A stretch of DNA of 10,568 nt from RGIG3009 sp045595445 (GTDB lineage: Bacteria > Bacillota > Clostridia > Oscillospirales > Acutalibacteraceae): contig JAZOAK010000030.1 in assembly GCA_045595445.1 (NCBI GenBank), positions 1-10,568 of the forward strand, given 5' to 3'. Below the pieces are notes generated by a model. That model did no database searches. It was not told where the DNA came from and saw nothing but the letters and a program-made list of their open reading frames with translations. Shown in pieces: positions 1 through 5,641 of the stretch. The translations under genes were made by a program, and so were the position numbers. Positions within the stretch are counted from its first letter, which is position 1; each line of letters starts with the position of its first letter.

Positions 1-9
1 ACTTTTCTG

Positions 10-38
10 TTGACAACGGTTCGAAAAAGTGTTATGAT
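10..38 (+). promoter_or_regulatory. Sigma-A promoter of the tRNA-Ser genes
   Basis: A perfect -35 TTGACA (10-15) is separated by 17 bp from a -10 TATGAT (33-38). Transcription would start about position 45, some 12 nt before the first tRNA-Ser. No second promoter is seen between the two tRNAs, so it probably drives both. Confidence 0.85.
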
Positions 39-56
39 TACTTTCGTTCCGGAAAC

Positions 57-143
57 GGAGAGGTGTCCGAGCGGTTTAAGGAGCCGGTCTTGAAAACCGG
101 TGACTCGAAAGAGCCAAGGGTTCGAATCCCTTCCTCTCCGCCA
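57..143 (+). tRNA. tRNA-Ser(UGA)
   Basis: An 87-nt class II tRNA with an encoded CCA end. The acceptor arm GGAGAGG pairs with CCTCTCC. The anticodon stem is 84-88/96-100 and the 7-nt loop 89-95 carries the anticodon TGA at 91-93, which reads UCN serine codons. A long variable arm of the serine type follows, then a T-arm with the TTCGAAT loop. It is the first gene of a two-tRNA serine unit. Confidence 0.97.
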
Positions 144-195
144 CACTTTTTAAGTGAATAAATAGGCCGTTTGCTCACCGCATTCGGTTTGTTAT

Positions 196-286
196 GGAGA
201 AGTACTCAAGTTGGTGACGAGGCGCCCCTGCTAAGGGCGTAGGTCGGGTAACCGGCGCGAGGGTTCGAGTCCCTCCTTCTCCGCCA
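196..286 (+). tRNA. tRNA-Ser(GCU)
   Basis: A 91-nt class II tRNA with an encoded CCA end. The acceptor GGAGAAG pairs with CTTCTCC. The anticodon stem 223-227/235-239 encloses a loop with GCT at 230-232, which reads AGC/AGU serine codons. A long variable arm and a T-loop TTCGAGT are present. It lies 52 nt after the tRNA-Ser(UGA), and a small CACTT/AAGTG hairpin at 144-156 sits in the spacer. A rho-independent terminator follows directly. Confidence 0.97.
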
Positions 287-291
287 AAAAG

Positions 292-330
292 AAAATCCTG
301 TCGACTGCAAGTCGATGGGATTTTTGTTTT
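292..330 (+). terminator. Rho-independent terminator after the tRNA-Ser pair
   Basis: The left arm AAAATCCTGTCGACT (292-306) folds onto AGTCGATGGGATTTT (310-324), with two G·U pairs in the middle and a GCA loop, followed by the T-rich run TTTTTGTTTT. The left arm is also an exact complement of 371-382 further downstream, which would allow an alternative fold. Confidence 0.85.
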
Positions 331-332
331 GT

Positions 333-431
333 ATTATTCACTATTCATTTTTCATTATTCATCATTCATTCGACAGGATTTTCAATGAATAATGAATGAT
401 GAAATCGCTTTGCTGATGAATAATGAATAAT
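333..431. repeat. Nested imperfect inverted repeat of ATTATTCATT-type units
   Basis: The inner arms 351-370 and 384-403 are complementary at 18 of 20 positions. The outer arms 333-348 and 416-431 match at 15 of 16. The loop (371-383) repeats the right-arm sequence of the upstream terminator, CGACAGGATTTT, and is an exact reverse complement of 292-303. The whole stretch is AT-rich, has no plausible ORF, and stops exactly where the -35 of the next promoter begins. It resembles a miniature palindromic (MITE- or REP-like) element, but no terminal transposon signature or target duplication is visible. Confidence 0.6.
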
Positions 432-459
432 TGATTCAGACAACAAGTTATGTTATAAT
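431..459 (+). promoter_or_regulatory. Promoter of the four-TM membrane protein gene
   Basis: The -35 TTGATT (431-436) and the extended -10 TGTTATAAT (TATAAT at 454-459) are spaced by 17 bp. The -35 abuts the end of the upstream inverted repeat. The transcript would start near 466, about 30 nt before the start codon. Confidence 0.75.
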
Positions 460-495
460 CCAACTAAACTAATATTAGAAAGGTGAAATTTGAAA

Positions 496-1080
496 ATGAA
501 TGAAGAATACAAATTACTTCGTAACGAAATTTATGATAATATAAAAAAACAAGATGTTCTAAACAATTTAATAATTACTCTTCTAGGTTTTTCGATTGTT
601 TTTACAACTTGGTATGAACACATTGTCTTTTTATTAGCTGTTTTATTTATTTCGGCTGTTTTACTATCACGAATTATACATTGTAGGAATGTAGTTTATT
701 ATATATCTACTTATCTTGCCAAAATGGAATTAAATAGTGACGAAATTCAAACTAAGTGGGAAAATGATATTAGCGAATTTAAAAATTTGCTTTTAAATAA
801 GCAAAGAAAAGGTATTACCAAAATATTCTTAATTAAATCTGTGTTTAAAGTTGCGTTCATAATGAAAAATTTTAGCAATATTATATTTTCTACCTATCTA
901 TTTTTTCAAATAATAGTAATTTTAGAAACCACCAGAATGCCATCTGTTTTATTCGTTATTGCTTATATTTTGGCTGTACTTGCCTATGGACTAAACTTAT
1001 TATTCACTATAATCATTTGTGCGGATAGAAAATTAAAATTAGAATATAAAAACATTTGGGATGAAGTAAAAAAACATTAA
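496..1080 (+). CDS. Four-pass integral membrane protein of unknown function
   Basis: I do not recognise a named family. The 194-aa product starts with a charged amphipathic stretch (residues 1-20, with YKLLRNEIYDN), then two hydrophobic helices (about 22-39 and 43-62), a polar loop of about 60 residues that includes a KWEND motif, and two more helices (about 127-146 and 150-175), ending in a lysine-rich tail. Two helical hairpins with the polar parts probably in the cytoplasm is the simplest topology. From memory, small hypothetical membrane proteins of Firmicutes share the N-terminal YxxLRxEI and central WE pattern, but I cannot confirm that here. I chose ATG 496; TTG 490 is in frame and closer to the AGGTGA ribosome site (481-486), so six more bases are possible. 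Sampled lines are about 22-25% G+C against nearly 50% in the housekeeping genes, which suggests acquisition from elsewhere. No partner gene is evident. Confidence 0.85.
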   Translation: MNEEYKLLRNEIYDNIKKQDVLNNLIITLLGFSIVFTTWYEHIVFLLAVLFISAVLLSRIIHCRNVVYYISTYLAKMELNSDEIQTKWENDISEFKNLLLNKQRKGITKIFLIKSVFKVAFIMKNFSNIIFSTYLFFQIIVILETTRMPSVLFVIAYILAVLAYGLNLLFTIIICADRKLKLEYKNIWDEVKKH

Positions 1081-1137
1081 ATTTCAAGTTTAGAAGGGGA
1101 TAACCATTGTATTTCTCCACGCTCCGTTGATTTTTTG

Positions 1138-1167
1138 TTGCTAATTTATCGGTGTACGCAGTATAAT
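1138..1167 (+). promoter_or_regulatory. Probable promoter of the XRE regulator gene
   Basis: A consensus -10 TATAAT (1162-1167) lies 18 bp after a weaker -35 TTGCTA (1138-1143). Between it and the start codon is an 8-bp palindrome CGGTACCG (1189-1196), a possible but unproven site for autoregulation. Confidence 0.6.
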
Positions 1168-1219
1168 TAATTTGTTATTATATAGTTACGGTACCGGAAT
1201 ATTTAGCGAGGTGATTCTA

Positions 1220-2287
1220 ATGACAATCGGTCAAACTATAAAACTTCACAGAAAAGAAAAAAGTCTAACACAAAGTGAATTAGCAGAGCTTATTGGCGTT
1301 TCCACACAGGCTGTTTCAAAATGGGAAACGGATGCGGGTATGCCCGATATTTCTCAAATTGTTCCCTTAGCTCGCGTACTTGATATTTCCACAGATAAAA
1401 TTCTCGGACATACGGATGAAACCTTTGAAAAAGAAGTTAACACAATTCGCAGTAAAGTGGGCGGTATTAATTTTATTAGCGATTTGAACTACGCAGAGGA
1501 AATGTATGCGCTTTCCTCTAAGTTTTTTAACAAACATCCTGATGTTCCTGATATTGCGGTTGTTGCATTAGAATCATACATTACGTTATTTGCGAAAGGT
1601 AGAATCACTGTCGCTAAAACAGATTTTTTGGTGGAATGCGAAAGGTACGGCAATAGTATTTTTCGATATGAGACTGTTTCCGATCGCATTTATAAGACTC
1701 ACTTTTTGATGTCAAGAGCGTATGATCTATGTGGGGAAAATAAGAGGGCTGAAAGCTATCTGCAAAACTTGCCATATGTTTTCGGTTTTAGAGATTACTG
1801 GGAAGCTGAAATTGCCTTTGCAGACAATAAAAATGATATCGCTCTTCAAAAAGTCAAAAAAAGCTTTGCACAACTTGCGCGCTTTACTTCTCGTTGCATC
1901 AGATTGGCGGGTAGTATAGTTCGAGCCAACGGCGGGCATGATGCAGACAGAACGAGTTTGGAACTGGATGAGTATATGCTTCGATTGATAAATGCTTTTT
2001 TGTCCGGCGGGGACTATTTACCACATCGTCAAATTTTTCAAAAAACTTGTCTGTTGCCGGGATTGGTCAGCCAAAATATTAAAGTCGGTAATATTGATAA
2101 AGCAAAAGAACATATGGCTGAGCTCTTGAAAACAAGAGAGGAATTTTTTGAATGTATGAGTAATCCTGCCGACAAACATTGTTTAATGTTTATTGAAGGA
2201 GATCAGGACGGTTCTTGGAACACAAGTAAAGAAAAAATTGACGAAAGAATCGCTAACGCGCAAAAGATGTTAAAACAGTTTTTATGA
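1220..2287 (+). CDS. XRE-family transcriptional regulator with long helical C-terminus
   Basis: The 355-aa protein begins with a Cro/C1-type helix-turn-helix (about residues 6-60): IGQTIKLHRKEK, then LTQSELAELIGVSTQAVSKW, then a PDISQIVPLARVLDISTD tail, which is the standard arrangement for DNA binding. Residues 65-355 form a long, mostly helical region without recognised enzymatic motifs. The part near YDLCGENKRAESYLQ resembles TPR-like helical repeats, as in Firmicutes regulators that sense a peptide or small ligand; this is inference. I chose ATG 1220 because GAGGTGATT (1208-1216) lies just upstream; the longer in-frame TTG at 1172 has no ribosome site and begins within a few bases of the -10 box. 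Sampled G+C is about 37%, between the AT-rich membrane gene and the housekeeping genes. Its target is unknown; the upstream membrane gene is one candidate. The TGA stop lies inside the terminator stem. Confidence 0.9.
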   Translation: MTIGQTIKLHRKEKSLTQSELAELIGVSTQAVSKWETDAGMPDISQIVPLARVLDISTDKILGHTDETFEKEVNTIRSKVGGINFISDLNYAEEMYALSSKFFNKHPDVPDIAVVALESYITLFAKGRITVAKTDFLVECERYGNSIFRYETVSDRIYKTHFLMSRAYDLCGENKRAESYLQNLPYVFGFRDYWEAEIAFADNKNDIALQKVKKSFAQLARFTSRCIRLAGSIVRANGGHDADRTSLELDEYMLRLINAFLSGGDYLPHRQIFQKTCLLPGLVSQNIKVGNIDKAKEHMAELLKTREEFFECMSNPADKHCLMFIEGDQDGSWNTSKEKIDERIANAQKMLKQFL

Positions 2288-2319
2288 CAAAAGGCACCCT
2301 GCTGGGTGCCTTTTGTCAT
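2284..2319. terminator. Bidirectional terminator shared by convergent genes
   Basis: A perfect 16-bp stem (2284-2299 with 2304-2319) encloses the loop TGCT. The arm contains an A4 run on one side and a T4 run on the other, so it can terminate both strands. The TGA stop of the XRE gene (2285-2287) and the TGA of the minus-strand ATPase gene (complement of 2316-2318) sit at mirror positions within the stem. Confidence 0.85.
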
Positions 2320-3068
2320 TGTTCGTTTAGCAGTTGCCTGACCATTCCTTCCGGGTCGTTTAGAAACCGTTTGGTGACGAGATAATGATCGGTGTTTCGA
2401 TAATCAACCTGACGGATGCCGTTGGAGGAAAATTCGTATACCGTAGCGTTGGGGAAAGCCATCAAGAGGGGAGAGTGGGTGGCGACAATAAACTGAGAGT
2501 TTTGTTTTACAAGTCGATTCATTTCGATCATCAGAGTGAAAAGTCGCATTGGTGACAGTGCGGCTTCCGGTTCGTCGAGAATATACAGACCGTTTCCGCC
2601 GAATCGGTTTTGCACCAAGGATAAAAAGCTTTCGCCGTGGGATTGATGATGCAAGGAAACGCCTCCGTAACTCGAAACGACGGAGGGCGCGGCGGCGGGA
2701 ATACGGTCTAATTTATCAATGTTGCTTGCTACGTTATATAAACTTTCCGCACGAAGGAAATAGCCGTCTTTTGCGTAATCGGTTTTGGCAAGTGTGATGT
2801 GTTCCCACAACTCTGAATGTGAATGACAGGTGGAAAAATTAAAATTGCGGCTGCCACCTTCGGGATTAAAGCCGTATGCCACCGCGATGGCTTCAATCAG
2901 CGTGGATTTCCCTGTCCCATTTTCGCCCACAAAAAAGGTGACGTCGCTATTAAAATCCAGTTGCTGTTGATTTTGCAGATGTTTTACAGCCGCAAGTGAG
3001 TTCAAATAGGAATGACTAACAATCGGCGTATTAAGTGAGATGCTTTTGATATATCGTCGTTTATCCAC
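2316..3068 (-). CDS. Predicted ABC-type ATPase (COG3910-like)
   Basis: A 250-aa soluble nucleotide-binding protein with the full ABC/SMC-like ATPase set: Walker A GENGTGKST (48-56), a signature-like SHGESF (143-148), Walker B LYILDEPE with D165 and E166, and the switch histidine in ATHSP (H198). It has no membrane segment and no coiled-coil arm, so it is neither a transporter pair nor a full Rad50/RecF. It matches the short predicted ATPases grouped in COG3910 as I remember them; the cellular role is not established. Start: GTG at 3068 (complement), preceded at 4 nt by GAGGTGAT. An open frame continues upstream to 3452 but runs antisense through the HD gene and across this gene's own promoter, so I reject that extension. 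It is transcribed alone and ends in the shared terminator. Confidence 0.9.
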   Translation of the reverse strand: MDKRRYIKSISLNTPIVSHSYLNSLAAVKHLQNQQQLDFNSDVTFFVGENGTGKSTLIEAIAVAYGFNPEGGSRNFNFSTCHSHSELWEHITLAKTDYAKDGYFLRAESLYNVASNIDKLDRIPAAAPSVVSSYGGVSLHHQSHGESFLSLVQNRFGGNGLYILDEPEAALSPMRLFTLMIEMNRLVKQNSQFIVATHSPLLMAFPNATVYEFSSNGIRQVDYRNTDHYLVTKRFLNDPEGMVRQLLNEQ

Positions 3069-3087
3069 AGGTATCACCTCGGAGAAA

Positions 3088-3116
3088 AGTATACCATAGC
3101 GGAGTAACACATGCAA
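3088..3116 (-). promoter_or_regulatory. Promoter of the predicted ATPase gene
   Basis: On the minus strand, -35 TTGCAT (complement of 3111-3116) and -10 TATACT (complement of 3088-3093) are spaced by 17 bp, with an extended TGG before the -10. It is back-to-back with the promoter of the HD gene, and the two -10 regions are exact 10-bp inverted copies. Confidence 0.65.
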
Positions 3117-3128
3117 TACTCTATTGGC

Positions 3129-3157
3129 TTGACTTCTCAAGAGGGATGGCGTATACT
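3129..3157 (+). promoter_or_regulatory. Promoter of the HD phosphohydrolase gene
   Basis: The -35 TTGACT (3129-3134) and -10 TATACT (3152-3157) are spaced by 17 bp. The transcript would start near 3164, giving a leader of about 20 nt that contains the ribosome site AAGGCGGTG (3169-3177). Confidence 0.8.
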
Positions 3158-3182
3158 TTTTAGCAGATAAGGCGGTGTAAAC

Positions 3183-3728
3183 GTGAGTACCATTACAACG
3201 TATTCGAAGAAACCTTTTGATCCCATACATACGGATGGGCAAGGTATAGAAATAGTGGATATTGCCCACGCATTGTCGTTGATGTGCCGTGCAAACGGGC
3301 ATTTCCCATATTTTTATTCGGTTGCGCAACATTGTGTGAATTGCGCAAAGGAAGCGCAGGCGAGAGGGTATTCCGAGCGGGTACAGCTTGGGTGCCTTTT
3401 GCACGACGCGAGTGAAGCGTACCTTTCGGACGTGACGCGTCCGATCAAACAATTACTGCCGTATTATCTTGAAGTAGAAGAACGGCTGCAAAACGTGATA
3501 TTTGACAAATGGATCACACCGACGCTGACCGAGGAAGAACGTGGTCAGATATTCGAGGTGGATGATGCCATGCTGTATCATGAGTTTATGGAGATCATGG
3601 GGGAGCGCGTTGCCGAAACACCTCCACCGTTGTATGCCTCGTTGGATTTTTCGTGTATTGAGTTTTCGGTTATCGAAAGACAATATGCGGAATTGTTCAA
3701 AAAACTGATGGCTGACGAAACGCAATAA
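3183..3728 (+). CDS. HD-domain phosphohydrolase (YfbR/5'-nucleotidase-like)
   Basis: A 181-aa cytoplasmic protein with a metal-binding HD domain. The ligands visible are H50 in FYSVAQH, the H74-D75 doublet in CLLHDASEAY, and a later aspartate (D127 or D128, in EVDDAM). The stretch HDASEAYLSDVTRPIK is characteristic of the HD hydrolases related to YfbR, which remove phosphate from deoxynucleoside monophosphates; the exact substrate is inferred, not shown. GTG 3183 is the start, 5 nt after AAGGCGGTG, a near-perfect Shine-Dalgarno. The gene is monocistronic, divergent from the predicted ATPase, and its TAA overlaps the following terminator. A role in nucleotide clean-up fits; sharing a control region with the ATPase is suggestive but does not show a common function. 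Confidence 0.9.
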   Translation: MSTITTYSKKPFDPIHTDGQGIEIVDIAHALSLMCRANGHFPYFYSVAQHCVNCAKEAQARGYSERVQLGCLLHDASEAYLSDVTRPIKQLLPYYLEVEERLQNVIFDKWITPTLTEEERGQIFEVDDAMLYHEFMEIMGERVAETPPPLYASLDFSCIEFSVIERQYAELFKKLMADETQ

Positions 3729-3760
3729 CCGTTCGACAAAATTTTGTTACGGTTTTTGTT
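3727..3760 (+). terminator. Rho-independent terminator after the HD gene
   Basis: AACCGT (3727-3732) pairs with ACGGTT (3749-3754). Inside, the palindrome ACAAAATTTTGT (3736-3747) forms the tip, and a T-rich run TTTTTGTT follows. Confidence 0.7.
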
Positions 3761-3768
3761 TCTGATGC

Positions 3769-3797
3769 TTGAAAATTTTAGCAGAGTGTATTATAAT
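3769..3797 (+). promoter_or_regulatory. Promoter of the aldolase gene
   Basis: The -35 TTGAAA (3769-3774) and -10 TATAAT (3792-3797) have 17-bp spacing. An in-frame TTG that would extend the aldolase upstream is the -35 box itself, which excludes that start. Confidence 0.85.
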
Positions 3798-3840
3798 ATT
3801 CTTGATTGTTTGGATTGTTAAAAGAACGGAGGATCTTTTT

Positions 3841-4770
3841 ATGTTAGTAACCATGAACGAAGTGTTACCCCAAGCCAAAAAAGGCCACTATGCCGTTGGC
3901 TTGTTCAATGCCGTAACCCTGGAACTCGCACAAGGTATCATTGCGGCAGCTGAAGAAACCGGATCACCGGTTATTTTCGGTACGGCGGAAGTCTTATTGC
4001 CGTACAATTCCCTTGAGGATTTGGCAATGATCTTGATTCCGATGGCAAAACGCGCCAAGGTTCCGGTGGTTGTGCATTTGGATCACGGTTTGCATAAAGA
4101 GACTTGCTTAAAAGCTCTTAAACTCGGCTTTTCGTCTATCATGTACGACTGCTCTACCGATACTTACGAGAATAACTGTGCACGCGTGAAGGAAATGGCG
4201 GATATCGCGCATTCCTACGGTGCTTCCATTGAGGGCGAAATCGGTCACGTCGGCGGTGCCGAAGGCGCTGCAACGGCGGAACAACAGGACGATGCGGTGA
4301 AATTCTATACTACCCCCGAAGAAGCAAAGGATTTCGTAGAGCGTACCGGTGTGGATGCGCTGGCGATCGCTGTCGGTACCGCGCACGGTGCTTACAAGCT
4401 GCCCCCGAAACTGGATTTTGACCGTATTCAAAAGATCGCGAGCACGGTGTCTACGCCTTTGGTGTTGCACGGCGGTTCCGGTTTGACGGATGAAGATTTC
4501 CGCAAGTGCATTGAAATGGGTATTTCCAAGGTGAACATCTTTACCGATATCAACATTGCCGCTGTCGCCGCTGCGCTGGCGCATTTTACCGATATGGGTA
4601 AGGGTATTATTGACTTGCTGCCTTCTATTCGTGATGCTATTAAAGTGTCCGTTTCCGAGAAAATGCAGTTGTTTGGTTGTTGTGGTAAGGCCGGCGGTGT
4701 TGCCGGTGTGCCGGATGAGGCGATGATCCGCCGCATTGTTGAAGAAGTGCTGCGCAGCCGTCGCGGTTAA
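3841..4770 (+). CDS. fba: Class II (zinc-dependent) fructose-bisphosphate-type aldolase
   Basis: The 309-aa protein is a full-length class II ketose-bisphosphate aldolase, a TIM barrel that cleaves fructose-1,6-bisphosphate to glyceraldehyde-3-phosphate and dihydroxyacetone phosphate in glycolysis and reverses it in gluconeogenesis. Visible motifs are YAVGLFNA (18-24), the VVHLDHG segment with the catalytic D81 and zinc ligand H82, EGEIGHVGG (131-139), zinc ligands H182 (GTAHG) and H210 (LHGGSG, 209-214, phosphate binding), and KVNIFTD (230-236). The NIFTD loop differs slightly from the more common NVNTE or NIDTD. Close relatives act on tagatose-bisphosphate or other ketose phosphates, so the substrate is inferred; no galactitol or tagatose genes are nearby, which favours the glycolytic role. 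ATG 3841 follows ACGGAGGAT. The gene stands alone with its own promoter and terminator. Confidence 0.93.
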   Translation: MLVTMNEVLPQAKKGHYAVGLFNAVTLELAQGIIAAAEETGSPVIFGTAEVLLPYNSLEDLAMILIPMAKRAKVPVVVHLDHGLHKETCLKALKLGFSSIMYDCSTDTYENNCARVKEMADIAHSYGASIEGEIGHVGGAEGAATAEQQDDAVKFYTTPEEAKDFVERTGVDALAIAVGTAHGAYKLPPKLDFDRIQKIASTVSTPLVLHGGSGLTDEDFRKCIEMGISKVNIFTDINIAAVAAALAHFTDMGKGIIDLLPSIRDAIKVSVSEKMQLFGCCGKAGGVAGVPDEAMIRRIVEEVLRSRRG

Positions 4771-4779
4771 CGTGTATTA

Positions 4780-4818
4780 AAAACGCCGTTCCGGAGATTT
4801 CCGAAACGGCGTTTTTTT
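4780..4818. terminator. Bidirectional terminator between aldolase and rubrerythrin
   Basis: AAAACGCCGTT (4780-4790) pairs with AACGGCGTTTT (4805-4815), then after one C·A mismatch CGG (4792-4794) pairs with CCG (4801-4803). Seven Ts (4812-4818) follow on the plus strand and an A5 run precedes for the minus strand. The rubrerythrin stop codon begins in this T-run. Confidence 0.9.
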
Positions 4819-5419
4819 AACACGCAGAGGTATACGGTGCTACTGTGATGCGTACAAAATAGCCTTGCTCGTGCTGACAAACGGGGCACATTTGCGGAGC
4901 GGATTTACCGGTGTGAATGTGACCGCAGTTTAAGCAGAGCCAACCACATTCCATATCGGATACGAACAATTGATTTCGTTCCATCCACTCGGCAAATTTT
5001 TGAAAGCGTTCGCTGTGGCTTTTTTCAATCTGCGCTATATTGCGAAACGAAGCGGCAACAGCGGGAAAACCCTCTTTTTCGGCAATCTCGGCAAAGGTTT
5101 TATATACCGGATCAAATTCTTCCATTTCGTTGTGCTGTGCATTTTTGAGGAGTTGCAGTACAGATTCGGTAGTTTCCACCGGATAGGTGCCGTCAACCGC
5201 AACGGTTTCGCCGTCCAATTCTTTGAGATGGTTCATGAAAATGCCGGCATGTTCTTTTTCTTGGTCTGCGGTAAAGCGAAAAACACATTCGATTACGTGG
5301 AGTTTTTGCTTCATTGCTTTTTCAGCTGCAAAGGTGTAGCGGTTGCGCGCTTGACTTTCACCTGCAAATGCGCGCATTAAGTTGACTTTTGTTTCACTGT
5401 TTTTGAATTCAACTGACAT
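4817..5419 (-). CDS. rbr: Rubrerythrin
   Basis: A 200-aa cytoplasmic non-heme iron protein that reduces hydrogen peroxide in anaerobes, taking electrons from NADH through a reductase and rubredoxin. The N-terminal ferritin-like four-helix domain (about 1-145) has the diiron ligands in the family order: E21 (AGESQARNRY), E54 with H57 (QEKEH), E98 and E101 (an ExxE in NEMEE), and E132 with H135 (EKSH). The C-terminal rubredoxin-like knuckle has C162/C165 and C178/C181 (CLNCGH and CPVCQ) for a Fe(SCys)4 site. The length is close to the classical two-domain form. ATG 5419 follows GAGGAGG at about 9 nt; upstream in-frame codons lack a ribosome site. The last residue is an extra cysteine, not part of the iron site. 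It is transcribed alone, divergent from the corC-type gene, and I see no clear PerR box. Confidence 0.95.
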   Translation of the reverse strand: MSVEFKNSETKVNLMRAFAGESQARNRYTFAAEKAMKQKLHVIECVFRFTADQEKEHAGIFMNHLKELDGETVAVDGTYPVETTESVLQLLKNAQHNEMEEFDPVYKTFAEIAEKEGFPAVAASFRNIAQIEKSHSERFQKFAEWMERNQLFVSDMECGWLCLNCGHIHTGKSAPQMCPVCQHEQGYFVRITVAPYTSAC

Positions 5420-5443
5420 GACAATTATCCTCCTCAATTTCGG

Positions 5444-5472
5444 TATATGGATAGTCTTGACCTGATTTTCAA
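5444..5472 (-). promoter_or_regulatory. Possible promoter of rubrerythrin
   Basis: On the minus strand TTGAAA (complement of 5467-5472) is 17 bp before CATATA (complement of 5444-5449). The -10 is weak (three of six), so this is the best candidate I found rather than a firm call. Confidence 0.35.
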
Positions 5473-5496
5473 AACTATTCATACTGTCGATATCAC

Positions 5497-5532
5497 TTGA
5501 CGAGAGAGAAAATTTATGTTACCATGTGGTAA
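5497..5532 (+). promoter_or_regulatory. Promoter of the corC-type unit with palindrome over the -10
   Basis: The -35 TTGACG (5497-5502) is 17 bp from an extended -10 TGTTACCAT (TACCAT at 5520-5525). The palindrome TTACCA-TG-TGGTAA (5519-5532) covers the -10 and the expected start site at about 5532, a position from which a bound repressor would block initiation. The binding protein is unknown. Confidence 0.55.
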
Positions 5533-5641
5533 ATTTTGTGTTTAAGGAGTTGGTTTTCAGTGGATCCGCTTCCTCGAAGTAGGCAGCACAACCGGGCATA
5601 TATGCCTCTCAATCCCTGTTTTATAGGTGGGAGGGGTTTGT
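5533..5641 (+). ncRNA. Structured 5' leader of the corC-type gene, candidate cis-regulatory RNA
   Basis: About 110 nt of leader with several competing pairings. CTTC/GAAG forms a small hairpin at 5569-5579. GGCATATATGCC (5595-5606) is self-complementary. CCTCTC (5605-5610) can instead pair with GGGAGG (5629-5634), hiding the ribosome site of the main gene, and TCCC (5613-5616) can also pair with GGGA (5629-5632). The GGCA/TGCC hairpin and the CCTCTC pairing share bases 5605-5606, so they exclude each other. I do not recognise a known riboswitch class. The region also encodes a short ORF. Confidence 0.45.

Noticed and set aside
196..431. Integration att site at the 3' end of tRNA-Ser
   Set aside because: No second copy of the tRNA 3' end was found downstream and there is no integrase in the window.
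333..431. CRISPR array from the repeated AATGAATAAT units
   Set aside because: The units are short, adjacent and palindromic, with no regular spacers and no cas gene.
3069..3452. Upstream extension of the minus-strand ATPase to a 378-aa frame
   Set aside because: It runs antisense through the HD gene and through the ATPase promoter, has no family resemblance, and GTG 3068 has a clear GAGGTGAT ribosome site.
3769..3840. Upstream start of the aldolase
   Set aside because: Its TTG is the -35 box of the promoter, and ATG 3841 has a strong ribosome site and begins at the usual family N-terminus.
4970..5380. Plus-strand open frame opposite rubrerythrin
   Set aside because: The rubrerythrin reading has the full set of iron ligands; the opposite frame has no motif or start signal.
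5420..5482. N-terminal extension of rubrerythrin
   Set aside because: No ribosome site precedes it and the family N-terminus begins at ATG 5419, which has GAGGAGG in front.
5533..5641. Known Mg2+ (M-box), Mn2+ (yybP-ykoY) or Ni/Co riboswitch in the corC leader
   Set aside because: The leader is about the right size for some classes, but I could not match the conserved cores from memory, so I do not name a class.
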